Of a stretch of DNA of 64,000 bases, positions 33,920 to 43,399 are shown piece after piece. The stretch's first letter is position 1; each line of letters begins with the position of its first letter. The position numbers were made by a program, and so were the translations under genes. The DNA is taken from NCBI GenBank assembly GCA_963834685.1, contig CAWICW010000010.1, positions 124,001-188,000 on the forward strand, given 5' to 3'. Source of the stretch: Palsa-504 sp963834685. Lineage in GTDB: Bacteria > Actinomycetota > Actinomycetes > Streptosporangiales > Streptosporangiaceae. The notes under the pieces are model-generated. The model saw nothing but the letters and a program-made list of their open reading frames with translations, made no database searches and had not been told where the DNA came from.

Positions 33920-34462
33920 ATGAGGGGTATCAGCAGAACGGTGCTACGGACCTGTGCGGGCCTCGCGGTCGCAGCCGGGCTTGTCGCAGGCGGGGCCGGG
34001 GTGGCGAGTGCGGCAACCGTCACCCCCGCGGCAAACACCACCAACACTAATTTCGGGCACGGCTGCAATCCGTGGCAACGGGAGCACTGGAACCTGAACG
34101 GCCGCAACAAGGTCGAGGCCGTGTACCTGGGCCAGACCTACACCTACAAGGTGACCTTCAAGCAGTATGGCAGCTGCCTGACCGGAACGCTGACCGACCC
34201 GGGCTACCCGACCACCGGTCCGCTGTTCGGGACGATCAACCGGAACCACGTCACGTTCACCTTCGCCTATCCGTCCGGTTCGGTCCAGGGAATCAGGACC
34301 TACGCCGGAACCATCAACCGATGGGGAGCGGTCTCCGGTAACTGGACTCAGACCGGTAGCCAGGGTGGCGGCGGTACCTTCACCCTCGCCAGGCATGCGA
34401 ATTTCGCCTGCCCCTGGTGGGCCATGTGGAACCACAACGCCACATGCCATGTTTTTCCCTAA
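33920..34462 (+). CDS. Small secreted protein of unknown function
   Basis: A 180-residue protein with a Sec signal peptide (MRGISRTVLRTCAGLAVAAG, cleavage probably after VASA near residue 31). GAAGGAA lies directly upstream of ATG 33920. The mature part is rich in Thr, Gly, Asn and Trp, probably all-beta, with Cys near both ends (GHGCNPWQREHW, NFACPWWAMWNHNATC). The C-terminal Trp/Cys cluster recalls small carbohydrate- or wall-binding exoproteins, but I recognise no family. A strong bidirectional terminator follows. Confidence 0.75.
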   Translation: MRGISRTVLRTCAGLAVAAGLVAGGAGVASAATVTPAANTTNTNFGHGCNPWQREHWNLNGRNKVEAVYLGQTYTYKVTFKQYGSCLTGTLTDPGYPTTGPLFGTINRNHVTFTFAYPSGSVQGIRTYAGTINRWGAVSGNWTQTGSQGGGGTFTLARHANFACPWWAMWNHNATCHVFP

Positions 34463-34477
34463 CTTCTAGCAGCCAAG

Positions 34478-34518
34478 CGCAGCGTCCCGGCCGCCTGATA
34501 GGCGGCCGGGACGCTGCG
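34478..34518. terminator. Bidirectional hairpin terminator between convergent genes
   Basis: CGCAGCGTCCCGGCCGCCT and its exact complement form a 19-bp stem around GAT. It lies between the stop of the secreted-protein gene and the stop of the convergent kinase-regulator gene, 15 and 1 bases away. Only a short TT follows, as is common in high-GC genomes. Confidence 0.9.
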
Positions 34519-34519
34519 T

Positions 34520-37500
34520 TCATACGAGGCCGGCCTGCAGGGCGAGCCGGATCAGGTCGGCGCGGCGCGGGCATCCGGCCTTGGCCCGGACGCGGTCCAC
34601 CCGGGAGCGGACGGTACGGACGCTGAGGTGAAGCTGCCCGGCGATCTCGGCATCGGTGCGGCCCTGAGCGACCAGGATGACCAGCTCCCGCTCCCTGGCG
34701 TTGAGCTGGCCCAGGTGCGGCACGACCTCCGGCGCCTGGGCGTCCGTCCCGGCGAGCAAGATGGCAAGTTCGGCCGCGGTGGCCAGGGTCATCTCCCGGC
34801 CACGCTGCTCGGCGGCGCCGGCCCGGTCCGATCCCAGCGCCTGCTCGGCGCGGCGTAGCGGTTCCCGGCGGCGCTCCTCCGCCGCGGGCAGGTCGGACAT
34901 GCCGATTTCCTTCAGGCACGCGATGAACGCGGCCCACATCGTGACGGCATCGGCCTGCCGGCCCGTCACCGCGCACAGGTACCCGCAGTTGTTGAGGCAG
35001 TCGATCAGGCGCAGCCGGTTCCCGATCCGGGTGGCGATCTCCAGGGATTCCCGCAGGTGCGCGCCGGCCTCGGGGATCCGGCCGGCGCGCTGATCCAGCT
35101 CGGCCAGCACGTCCAGGCAGAACGACTGGCTGATGAGGTCACCCGCCTGCCGGGCCCGGTCGAGTTCGGTCACGCAGCTGTCCTCGGCGGCGGCCAGGTC
35201 GCCCACGTCGACCAGGATGTCGGCCAGGCTGTTGTTGCACTGGCGGGCAAGCCTGCCTGGGATGGCACGCGGGTCGATGCGGGTGGCCTGCCGGGCCCAG
35301 TCCAGGGCCTCGGGCTCATCGCCGGCGTACTGAGCGGCGATGGAAAGGGTCAGCAGGGCTCGGGCTTCGCCGGCCGGGTAGCCCATCTCCCGGGCGAGAT
35401 CCAGGGCCCTCCCGGCCTCCTCGGCCGCTTCGGCGTTACGCCTGAGGTTAAGCAGGCAGTTGGCCCGGCCCGAGGTGGCGTCAGCCAGGACCGGCGATCG
35501 CGGGTCATCCGCGACGGCGCTGATGGCGAGGGCGTAGTGCTTGAGCGCACCAAGGAAATCACCGGCCAGGTTGGCGAAGTAGCCGAGCCAGTACTGCGCG
35601 GCCGGCCAGGCGTCCCCGGCCCGCTGGGCCCGCCCGGCATGTCCGGCGCCCTCGGCTCGTCCGGTGCCCTCGGTGGCGGCGAGCAGCAGCGAGTAGCCGG
35701 ACGTCACTCGGCCCCGGGTGACCCACCAGGGGGCCAGGGCCACCGCCAGCCGCAGCGCCAGGCCGGGATCGTGCTCCAGGGCCCAGGTCAGGGCCTGCTG
35801 CGTGGTAGCGTCCTCGGTGTCCAGCCACCGGGCGGCGGCCAGCTCCCCGGCGCTGGTCTGCATGTCCTCCGCGGCCTGGGTGGCCAGTGCGAGCGCGTGC
35901 TCGGCCAGCCTGGCCGCGGCGATCTGCTGCTCGCCGGCCTCCGCGAGCCGCCCGGCGCCGTAGGCCCGCAGGGTCTCCAGCATCAGGTACCGGGCCCGGC
36001 CGTCCGGGCCGGGCCGGGGTGGTGAGATCAGCGAGCAGTCCACCAGGTGCAGCACCGCCGGTTCCGCGCCTGGGCCGGCCACCGCGGTGCTGGCCTCGAG
36101 CGTGAACGGGCCGGGAAACACCGACAGCTGGCGGAAGACCCGCTGCTCCGGTTCGCTCAGCAGCTGATAGCTCCAGTCCACCGTGGCTGCCAGCGACCGC
36201 TGCCGGGCCGAGGCCCGGCGGTCGCCGCTGGCCAGCAGCGCGAAGCGGTCATCGAGGCGGTCCAGCAGCTGCGCCAGCCCCAGTGCCTCGACCCGGGCCG
36301 CGGCCAGCTCGATGGCCAGCGGCATCCCGTCCAGCCGGGTGACCAGCCGCGCCACTGCCGGAGCCGACTCGGGGTCGATACGGAAGTGCGGGTCTACCAG
36401 CCTGGCCCGGTCGGCGAACAGCCGTACCGCCTCCGACTCGGCCGAGTCGGCCTGTTCGTCTGGCTGCGGCACCGACAGGGGCGCCAGCCGGTACCGGGTC
36501 TCCCCGGCCACCCGGAGCGGTTCCTGGCTGGTGGCCAGGACCCGTACGTCGTCCGCGGCGAGCAGCATCGTCTCGCACAGGTCGGCCACGGCGCCGACGA
36601 GGTGCTCGCAGTTGTCCAGCACCAGCAGCACCTGCAGCCGGCCAAGCGCGGCGGCGAGCGATTCAGCCACGGACAAGTCGGGGGCCTGCGGGATGCCCAG
36701 GGCCGCGGCTACCGCCGCGGGCACCAGGGCCGGCTCATGCATCGCCGCCAGCTCGACCAGGCAGGCCCCGTCGGCGAACCGCCCCGCCACCTGCCGGGCT
36801 ACCTCGATGGCCAGCCGCGTCTTCCCCACGCCGCCCGGGCCGGTGATCGTCACCAGCCGGGAGCCGTTGAGCAGGCCCGCGACCTCCTGAACCGCTTCGG
36901 TCCGGCCCACGAAAGTGGTCAGCGGCGGGGCCAGGCCGCGCCCGGGGCGGAGCGAGCCCGGGCCACCTGACGAGGCGGAAACCCCGGCCGGGACGGAGCG
37001 GGGCACGCTAACCCCCTGGGGAGAGATCTGGGTCGCCGCCGCGCCGGGTACCGCGGCGGCGGGCCGGCCAGCTGCCATCGCGGCTGGCGGCGAGCTGGGC
37101 CCAGGGTCGTGGTCATAGGCCTCCAGGCCGAACGCCTGGCGCAAGGCGTCGATGAACTGCCGGCAGCTCGGATACCGGTCGTTCGCGGCCTTGGCCAAGG
37201 CCCGGGCCAGTACCTCGTCGGCCGCCGCGGGCACACCGGGACGCCGGGCGGCCAGCGACGGCGGCGGCTCGGACAGATGCGCATACAGCACGGCCAGGTC
37301 CTGTTCCCGCTCAAACGGCACCACGCCGGCCAGCAACTCGAACGCCGCGCAGGCCAGCGCGTACTGATCCGCCCGGCCGTCCACCTCCCGGCCCTCGATC
37401 TGCTCGGGCGCCATGTACCCCACCGTGCCCAGGTTCAGCCCGGTCTTGGTCAGCTGGACCGAGGCCGACCGGGTCTTGGCCAGCCCGAAATCGGACAGGT

Positions 37501-38038
37501 ACACGTGATCGGGACGGCCGGACCGCGAATCCACCAGCATGTTGGCCGGCTTGACATCCCGGTGCACCAGGCCGGCCCCGTGCGCGGCATCAAGCGCCGA
37601 GGCCACCGGCGACAGCACCGCCGCGGCCCGGGCCGCGGCGAACGGGCCGTCGCGCCGCAGCCGGGACCGCATATCACCGCCGGACACGTAGCGCATAGCG
37701 ATGAACAGGACCCCGCCGGCCTCACCGGCCTCGTACACCGGGATGATGTGCGGGTCATCGACGGCGGCCGCCGCCCGGGACTCCCGCAGGAACCGGTGCC
37801 GGAAGTCCTCATCGGCGGCCAGCCACGGGGTGAGAAGCTTCAGCGCGACGAGCCGGTCGAGCCGGTCGTCCCGGGCCCGGAACACCACGGCCATCCCGCC
37901 CGCGCCGATCTCCTCCTCCAGGAGGTACCCGGCGACTCGCGAACCCGCGGCGAAGCCGCTGCCGCCGGTCCGCCCTGGCTCCGAATCGCCCACCGCGCCT
38001 CCAGCGCTCGAGCCCCGGCCACCACGGTATCTGGTCAC
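34520..38038 (-). CDS. Serine/threonine kinase fused to an AfsR-like ATPase/TPR and LuxR regulator
   Basis: A 1172-residue multidomain protein from GTG 38038. Residues 35-300 form a eukaryote-like kinase: glycine loop IGAGGMAV (44-51), catalytic Lys67, HRD 159-161 and DFG 183-185 are intact. A Pro/Ala linker with no membrane helix leads to a STAND-type ATPase with Walker A GPGGVGKT (400-407) and Walker B VLLVLDNCEHL. TPR-like helices follow, then a C-terminal LuxR helix-turn-helix (LNARERELVILVAQGRTDAE). It joins a kinase with the kind of regulator such kinases usually phosphorylate. Target genes unknown. Confidence 0.9.
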   Translation of the reverse strand: MTRYRGGRGSSAGGAVGDSEPGRTGGSGFAAGSRVAGYLLEEEIGAGGMAVVFRARDDRLDRLVALKLLTPWLAADEDFRHRFLRESRAAAAVDDPHIIPVYEAGEAGGVLFIAMRYVSGGDMRSRLRRDGPFAAARAAAVLSPVASALDAAHGAGLVHRDVKPANMLVDSRSGRPDHVYLSDFGLAKTRSASVQLTKTGLNLGTVGYMAPEQIEGREVDGRADQYALACAAFELLAGVVPFEREQDLAVLYAHLSEPPPSLAARRPGVPAAADEVLARALAKAANDRYPSCRQFIDALRQAFGLEAYDHDPGPSSPPAAMAAGRPAAAVPGAAATQISPQGVSVPRSVPAGVSASSGGPGSLRPGRGLAPPLTTFVGRTEAVQEVAGLLNGSRLVTITGPGGVGKTRLAIEVARQVAGRFADGACLVELAAMHEPALVPAAVAAALGIPQAPDLSVAESLAAALGRLQVLLVLDNCEHLVGAVADLCETMLLAADDVRVLATSQEPLRVAGETRYRLAPLSVPQPDEQADSAESEAVRLFADRARLVDPHFRIDPESAPAVARLVTRLDGMPLAIELAAARVEALGLAQLLDRLDDRFALLASGDRRASARQRSLAATVDWSYQLLSEPEQRVFRQLSVFPGPFTLEASTAVAGPGAEPAVLHLVDCSLISPPRPGPDGRARYLMLETLRAYGAGRLAEAGEQQIAAARLAEHALALATQAAEDMQTSAGELAAARWLDTEDATTQQALTWALEHDPGLALRLAVALAPWWVTRGRVTSGYSLLLAATEGTGRAEGAGHAGRAQRAGDAWPAAQYWLGYFANLAGDFLGALKHYALAISAVADDPRSPVLADATSGRANCLLNLRRNAEAAEEAGRALDLAREMGYPAGEARALLTLSIAAQYAGDEPEALDWARQATRIDPRAIPGRLARQCNNSLADILVDVGDLAAAEDSCVTELDRARQAGDLISQSFCLDVLAELDQRAGRIPEAGAHLRESLEIATRIGNRLRLIDCLNNCGYLCAVTGRQADAVTMWAAFIACLKEIGMSDLPAAEERRREPLRRAEQALGSDRAGAAEQRGREMTLATAAELAILLAGTDAQAPEVVPHLGQLNARERELVILVAQGRTDAEIAGQLHLSVRTVRSRVDRVRAKAGCPRRADLIRLALQAGLV

Positions 38039-38200
38039 GGGAGGCGCTGGCCCTCGGCCTGCTGGACGAGATCGTCGACCCGGTCAGCCTGGTCGAGGCG
38101 GCGACCGGCCTCGTGCACCGGTGGACCCCGCCGGGCGCGGCCACCGCCGCGCACCTGCGGCTGCTGCGGCCGCCGCGGGCCGTGGTCGAGCAGGCCATGC
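38014..38200 (+). pseudogene. Enoyl-CoA hydratase/isomerase C-terminal fragment
   Basis: One frame reads REALALGLLDEIVDPVSLVE and continues to HLRLLRPPRAVVEQA, matching the C-terminal part of crotonase-fold enzymes (the EALxLGLVDxVV segment). There is no start or catalytic core; the upstream end runs into the start of the kinase fusion gene on the other strand. It is a remnant next to a second one (38243-38467). Confidence 0.45.
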
Positions 38201-38242
38201 GGCCGAGACCGAGACCGCGAGCGGCCCGGACGCGGACGGGCG

Positions 38243-38467
38243 ATGCCGGACGGTACCAGGCCCGAGCCCGGCGGCTGGAACCGGTTCGCCGTCGAGGTCC
38301 CCGATCTGGCCGCCACCGTCGCCGGGCTACGGCGCGCCGGCGTCCGGTTCCGCAACGACGTGGTGACCGGCGTGGGCGGCAAGCAGATCATCGCCGAAGA
38401 CCCCTCGGGCAACCCGGTCGAGCTGTTCGAGCCGACCACGGCCGAGGCCCGGCTCTCTTCGGCCTGA
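38243..38467 (+). pseudogene. Glyoxalase/VOC-fold half-domain remnant or very small VOC protein
   Basis: From ATG 38243 a 74-residue frame reads RFAVEVPDLAATVAGLRRAG, then KQIIAEDPSGNPVELFEP, which is the C-terminal beta-alpha-beta module of VOC proteins including the usual metal-ligand Glu. A complete VOC protein needs a second module, absent here. It is probably truncated, although single-module VOC proteins that dimerise exist. No ribosome site is evident. Confidence 0.5.
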
Positions 38468-38485
38468 GCCGCGCTCCGGGAGGGA

Positions 38486-38800
38486 TCAGTCCGAGGCCGG
38501 AGAAGCCCGGCGGGCCAGGCCGATCTTGGCGTTCGGGTGGTCCCGCCAGGAGGCCGCGCCGGAGGCGGCGGCGTGCTTGGCCTGCTCCCACTTGAGCCTG
38601 GCCAGCTGGCCGGGCGGCGTCTCCAGCTCATTGATCCAGGCCCGGGTGGCGGCGGCCACGTGCGTGCCCGCGACGGCCACGCCCGCCATCGCCACCACGG
38701 CCCCGATCCCGATGAGGATCCCACCCACCACGAGCGGTCCGGACCTTACCTGGGGCCAGTTCCCGGTCGGCTGGCTGTCTGTCCCGTCGTCATACGCCAT
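38486..38800 (-). CDS. Small membrane protein of unknown function
   Basis: A 104-residue protein from ATG 38800. One strongly hydrophobic stretch (GPLVVGGILIGIGAVVAMAG) forms one or two helices, followed by a charged cytoplasmic tail (LARLKWEQAKHAAASGAASW) that resembles small actinomycete membrane proteins of unassigned role. It is divergent from the glucosidase gene. Its start is uncertain because no clear ribosome site is seen and the frame is open a little further upstream. Confidence 0.55.
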   Translation of the reverse strand: MAYDDGTDSQPTGNWPQVRSGPLVVGGILIGIGAVVAMAGVAVAGTHVAAATRAWINELETPPGQLARLKWEQAKHAAASGAASWRDHPNAKIGLARRASPASD

Positions 38801-38964
38801 GGCGTCCGTCCCGATGTCGGTGTGCTGCTCTACCTGAGGTTTAAGCCTATCCCCGGGATAGTTCAAGGGGGCGGGCGGTGGTACCACGCTACGTTCGGAT
38901 AAAAGTAAGGCGACGGCGGCGGCACAGGGTTACGGCGAGGACCCGGACCGAGGAGAGGGCTGCG

Positions 38965-41679
38965 ATGGGCGCTGAGCGTGAGCGGGTGGACGCATTCGGA
39001 AAGCTCGAGAACGGGCTCCGGCAGGCCGGTGACTGGTACCGGTGGGGGCCGTACGTGAGCGAGCGGCAGTGGGGCACGGTCCGTGAGGACTACAGCGCCG
39101 ACGGCGACGCGTGGAACTACCTGCCGCACGACGCGGCCAGGTCCCGGGCCTACCGGTGGGGCGAGGACGGGCTGGCCGGGTTCTGTGACGTCGAGCAGCG
39201 GCTCTGCCTGGCCCTGGCCCTGTGGAACGGGCGCGACCCGATCCTGAAGGAGCGGGCCTTCGGGCTGACCGGGGCGCAGGGCAACCACGGCGAGGACGTC
39301 AAGGAGCATTGGTGGTACCTGGACGCCATCCCCAGCCACGCCTGGAACCGGTGGCGGTATCACTACCCGCAGGGCCCGTTCCCCTACCAGGACCTGATCG
39401 AGGTGAACGCGTCCCGGAACCGGCTGGAGCCGGAGTATGAGCTGCTCGATACCGGGGCCTTCGACGGCAACCGGTACTGGGTCGTCGAGGTGCACTACGC
39501 CAAGGCCGGCCCCGACGACCTGCTGATGACGATCTCGGTGACCAACGCGGGCCCGGACACCGAGACGCTGCACGTGCTGCCGACGGCCTGGTTCCGCAAC
39601 ACCTGGTCCTGGGGCGACGACCCGGCGCGGCCGGTGCTCGGGGCCGCCGCAGCTGACCCTTCGGCGGTGACCATCCAGCACCCGTTTGCGGGCGAACTGG
39701 AGCTGATCGCCGGACCCGGGCCGGACGGGACGCGGCCGACCGCGCTGTTCTGCGAGAACGAGACGAACGTGGCCCGGCTGTACGGCGCGGCGCCGCTCAC
39801 GCCCTATCCCAAGGACGGCATCAACGACCACGTGACCGGCGGGGCGCCCAGCGTCAACCCGGGCCGCACCGGGACCAAGTGCGCGTTCTGGTATCAGGTC
39901 AGCGTGGCGGCCGGGCAGACCGCCGAGCTGCGGCTCCGGCTGCGGCCGACGCCAGCCGGCGATGCGGCGGCGGACGCCTTGGGAGCCGGGTTCGACCAGG
40001 TGATGGCCAGGCGGCGAGGCGAGGCCGACGAGTTCTACGCCGAGCTGACGCCGCGGGAGGCGAGCGACGACGAGGCGCTGGTCATGCGGCAGGCCTTCGC
40101 CGGGATGCTGTGGAGCAAGCAGCTGTTCTACTACGACGTGGCCCGGTGGCTGGACGGCGACCCGGGCCAGCCCGCCCCGCCGCCCGAGCGGCTGACCGGG
40201 CGCAACTCGCACTGGCGCAACTTCGACTCGTTCGACATCATGTCGATGCCGGACAAGTGGGAGTACCCCTGGTTTGCCGCGTGGGACCTGGGCTTCCACT
40301 GCGTGGCGCTGGCGCACGTGGACCCGGCGTTCGCCAAGTACCAGCTGATCTTGCTGTGCCGGGAATGGTTCCAGCACCCGAGCGGGACGCTGCCCGCCTA
40401 CGAGTGGAACTTCTCCGACGTCAACCCGCCGGTGCAGGCCTGGGCGGCGCTGGAGGTGTTCGCCGTCGACGAGGGCCGCGACCTGGAGTTCCTGTCCCGG
40501 GTCTTCGACAAGCTCCTGGTCAACTTCACCTGGTGGGTCAACCTGGAAGACGCGGGCGGGAAGAACGTCTACGAGGGCGGCTTCCTCGGCCTGGACAACA
40601 TCGGGCCGCTCGACCGCTCGAAGCTGCCGGTCGGCGGGGTCCTGGAACAGTCCGACGCGACCGGGTGGATGGGCTTCTACGCGATCGCGCTGGGCGGGAT
40701 AGCCAGCGTGCTTAACCAGGCCGGGCACCGCCCGACGTCCGATCTCGTGCTCAAGTTCCTCGAGCACTTCGCCGCCATCCGCGACGCGCTGGACAGCCAG
40801 GGCCTGTGGGATTCCGGCGACGGTTTCTACTACGACCGGCTGGTCACGCCGTCCGGGGAACAGGTGCCGATCAAGGTCCGGTCGATGGTGGGCATGATCC
40901 CGCTGCTGGCCGCGGCCGTGGTCAGCGAGGGCGACCTGCGGCAGGCGCTCATCCTGGGCAAGCAGTTCGCGGACCTGCTCGGCCGCGAGGACCTGACCGA
41001 CACCGGCGCGATGCGCGAGCGCGGCATGCTGCGCGGACTGGGGGGCGAGCAGCGGCTGCTGCTGTCGCTGGTGGGACCGGACCGGCTGGTGCGGCTGCTG
41101 GGCCGGCTGTTCGACGAGAACGAGTTCTTGTCTCCGCACGGGCTGCGGGCGCTGTCGGCCTACCACCGGTCCCATCCGTACTCGCTTTCGGTGGAGGGCG
41201 TGACGGCAAGCATCGACTACGAGCCCGCGGAGTCCACCACGTCCCTGTTCGGGGGGAACTCCAACTGGCGCGGGCCGGTCTGGTTCCCGCTGAACTACCT
41301 GGTGATCAGCGCCCTGGAGCGGTACCACCGGTTCTTCGGCGACGACTTCACCATCGAGTACCCGACCGGGTCCGGCAGCAGGCTGACCCTGGACAAGGTG
41401 GCCGCCGACCTGCAGGACCGGCTCATCTCGATCTTCACCCGTGGGCCCGACGGCCGTCGGCCGTGCTTCGGCGGGACCGCGCTGCTGCAGGAGGACCCGG
41501 CCTGGCGGGACAACCTGGTATTCGCCGAGTACTTCCACGGCGACAACGCCGCGGCGCTCGGCGCCTGGCACCAGACCGGGTGGACCGGGATCATCGCCGA
41601 CGTCATCCGGCGGCGGCACGGCATGGTCCGCTCGATCGGCAACGTCGTCATGCTGGTCAGCGAGCAGGAACGGGCCTGA
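38965..41679 (+). CDS. GH63-like glucosidase (MGH1-type glycoside hydrolase)
   Basis: A 904-residue enzyme starting at ATG 38965 behind GGAGAGGG. It reads WNYLPHDAARSRAYRWGEDG near the start and has an (alpha/alpha)6-barrel catalytic half (YPWFAAWDLGFHCVALAHVD, YEWNFSDVNPPVQAWAALEV, FGGNSNWRGPVWFPLNYLVI). These patterns match the bacterial glucosidase group related to GH63 that act on alpha-glucosides such as glucosylglycerate or mannosylglycerate. No signal peptide, so cytoplasmic. The MFS gene follows by 5 bases and may import or export the glycoside. Exact substrate unproven. Confidence 0.88.
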   Translation: MGAERERVDAFGKLENGLRQAGDWYRWGPYVSERQWGTVREDYSADGDAWNYLPHDAARSRAYRWGEDGLAGFCDVEQRLCLALALWNGRDPILKERAFGLTGAQGNHGEDVKEHWWYLDAIPSHAWNRWRYHYPQGPFPYQDLIEVNASRNRLEPEYELLDTGAFDGNRYWVVEVHYAKAGPDDLLMTISVTNAGPDTETLHVLPTAWFRNTWSWGDDPARPVLGAAAADPSAVTIQHPFAGELELIAGPGPDGTRPTALFCENETNVARLYGAAPLTPYPKDGINDHVTGGAPSVNPGRTGTKCAFWYQVSVAAGQTAELRLRLRPTPAGDAAADALGAGFDQVMARRRGEADEFYAELTPREASDDEALVMRQAFAGMLWSKQLFYYDVARWLDGDPGQPAPPPERLTGRNSHWRNFDSFDIMSMPDKWEYPWFAAWDLGFHCVALAHVDPAFAKYQLILLCREWFQHPSGTLPAYEWNFSDVNPPVQAWAALEVFAVDEGRDLEFLSRVFDKLLVNFTWWVNLEDAGGKNVYEGGFLGLDNIGPLDRSKLPVGGVLEQSDATGWMGFYAIALGGIASVLNQAGHRPTSDLVLKFLEHFAAIRDALDSQGLWDSGDGFYYDRLVTPSGEQVPIKVRSMVGMIPLLAAAVVSEGDLRQALILGKQFADLLGREDLTDTGAMRERGMLRGLGGEQRLLLSLVGPDRLVRLLGRLFDENEFLSPHGLRALSAYHRSHPYSLSVEGVTASIDYEPAESTTSLFGGNSNWRGPVWFPLNYLVISALERYHRFFGDDFTIEYPTGSGSRLTLDKVAADLQDRLISIFTRGPDGRRPCFGGTALLQEDPAWRDNLVFAEYFHGDNAAALGAWHQTGWTGIIADVIRRRHGMVRSIGNVVMLVSEQERA

Positions 41680-41684
41680 CCGCG

Positions 41685-42914
41685 GTGCACGCTGACCGCG
41701 GCCGGGTGCAGAGCGCCACGGTCAACGCCGCCGGCCTGGTCCAGGGCATCGCGCTGGTCACCTTCCCGGCGGCGAGCACGATCTTCACCGCCCACGGCTC
41801 ATATGACCTGTCCAGCAGTGAGTACGGGCTCCTGTTCGTGCCGCAGATGACCACGGCGATCGTGACCTCGCTGTTCGGGGCCGGGCTGCTCTGGCCGGGC
41901 CTGACCCGGCGGGCCAGCGAGAAGGTGCTGTTGCTGGCGGGCCTGCTGGCCGACCTGGCCTCGATGGTCCTGCTGATCGCGAGCTGGCTGGTGGTGCACC
42001 AGCATGCGGCGGCCTTCGCGCTGCTGCTGGGGGCGACGGCGTGCCTGGGCGCCGGCTTCGGGCTCACGGTGCCGTCGCTCAATACCCTGGCCGCGGCGTT
42101 CCATCCGGCGGCGGTGGACAAGTCCGTCCTGGTCCTGAACGCGCTGCTGGGCCTGGGCACGGCCCTCGCGCCGGTGTTCGTGGCCGTGTTCAACGGGCTG
42201 GGGTTCTGGATCGGGCTGCCGGTGCTCTCCGCCAGCCTGCTGGCCGGGCTGATCGTGGTGAGCCTGCGGTTGCCGCTGGATGCTGGCTCGCGGCGGCGTG
42301 GCGCCGTCCGGCCTGCCGCGGGCCCGCCGATTCCGGCGGGATTCTGGGTGTTCGCGGCGTTCGCGGTGCTCTACGGGTTCTGCGAGACGATGAACGGCAA
42401 CTGGTCACAGCTGGACGTCACGTCGCTGGGCGTCAGGCCGGCGATCGCGTCACTCGCACTGACCGGTTTCTGGGCGGTGGTGACCGCGGGCCGGGTGCTG
42501 CTGGCCGCGATTCAGCGCTGGCTGCCGAGCCGGGCCGCCTACCACGGGCTGCCGTTGGTGCTCGTCGTCGCGTTCGTGCTGATCGCCTTGCTGCCGTCGC
42601 ACGCCCCGGGCGCGGCGGTGGCCGCGTTCTGCCTGGCCGGGCTCGGCTGCTCGGCATTGCTGCCGCTGACCATCAGCTTCGGGCAGCGCAAGCTCGCGGA
42701 CCGCGAGGCGATGGTGGCGGGTGGGGTGATCGCGTGTTACCAGGCCGGCTACGGGATCGCGGCGTTCGGGGTGGGCCCGCTGATCAGCGCGGGCGTCCGG
42801 CTGTCGGCGGTGTTCGGGGCCAGCGCGGTGGTGGCCGCGGTGATGGGCGGGCTATCGCTGGCGGTAGCGCACCGCCAGCCGTCGCCCGCCACGGTGCACC
42901 CGCGGCCGGTGTAA
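41685..42914 (+). CDS. MFS transporter
   Basis: A 409-residue protein from GTG 41685, 5 bases after the glucosidase stop. About 12 hydrophobic helices are visible, beginning VNAAGLVQGIALVTFPAAST, with an early basic loop (GLTRRASEKVLLLAG) of the MFS kind and a central cytoplasmic loop (LPLDAGSRRRGAVRPA). Its tight linkage to the glucosidase suggests a sugar or glycoside, but drug-type substrates cannot be excluded. Confidence 0.85.
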   Translation: MHADRGRVQSATVNAAGLVQGIALVTFPAASTIFTAHGSYDLSSSEYGLLFVPQMTTAIVTSLFGAGLLWPGLTRRASEKVLLLAGLLADLASMVLLIASWLVVHQHAAAFALLLGATACLGAGFGLTVPSLNTLAAAFHPAAVDKSVLVLNALLGLGTALAPVFVAVFNGLGFWIGLPVLSASLLAGLIVVSLRLPLDAGSRRRGAVRPAAGPPIPAGFWVFAAFAVLYGFCETMNGNWSQLDVTSLGVRPAIASLALTGFWAVVTAGRVLLAAIQRWLPSRAAYHGLPLVLVVAFVLIALLPSHAPGAAVAAFCLAGLGCSALLPLTISFGQRKLADREAMVAGGVIACYQAGYGIAAFGVGPLISAGVRLSAVFGASAVVAAVMGGLSLAVAHRQPSPATVHPRPV

Positions 42915-43117
42915 TCCGTCTATCCCGGGCCCCAGCCGCTCTTGGCCACGCCGATCACGGGCACGTCGAGGACGCCCCGCTCCGCCCCACGCAGGTGTGC
43001 ACCGAACCATGCCAGCGCGTCGGTCTCCGGACTGGCGGTTCAAAGTTATAAACTGCCGCTCGGAAGATCCCGTCGGCAGTAAGAGGATCGGCCAAACGCG
43101 GCGAAGGAGAGCGCTCG

Positions 43118-43399
43118 ATGACCGCCCAGCCAACTGAGCCGGACGAGCCGCTGGTCCAGGTGCCCGCAGGAGAGCTGAGAAGGCTCCGCGCGCTGGCGCG
43201 AATCGCCTCGTCACACGAACTAGCCGAGGCCGAGCAAGCGGCCCGGATCGAGGAACTGGATGCTCTGGAGACGTCCGGGCAGACGGCCGGGCTGTCTGAC
43301 CGGGAGGCGCGGCGGATCCTGCGTGTGCCCGCCCTGCGGGGTGACGAGAAGTACCTGACTACTGACGAGGTACGGCGGCGCCTGGGGCTGCCTCGGTGA
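43118..43399 (+). CDS. Antitoxin-like protein of a type II toxin-antitoxin pair
   Basis: A 93-residue, highly charged protein with a strong AAGGAGAG ribosome site. It is mostly helical (AGELRRLRALARIASSHELA) and ends in a short segment (LTTDEVRRRLGLPR) like a small helix-turn-helix or toxin-binding tail. It overlaps the RelE-like gene by four bases (GTGA), the standard antitoxin-first order. A small AGTT-ATA-AACT palindrome over TATAAA near 43047 may be its operator. The antitoxin family itself is not certain. Confidence 0.65.
   Translation: MTAQPTEPDEPLVQVPAGELRRLRALARIASSHELAEAEQAARIEELDALETSGQTAGLSDREARRILRVPALRGDEKYLTTDEVRRRLGLPR

Noticed and set aside
34478..34518. Regulatory operator
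   Set aside because: A 19-bp stem with three-base loop between two convergent stops is better explained as a bidirectional terminator.
42922..43030. Minus-strand stretch reading WFGAHLRGAERGVLDVPVIG then VAKSGWG, recalling a glucose-6-phosphate dehydrogenase N-terminal motif
   Set aside because: Only about 15 residues look similar, no start or further domain is present, and the first part does not match that family.
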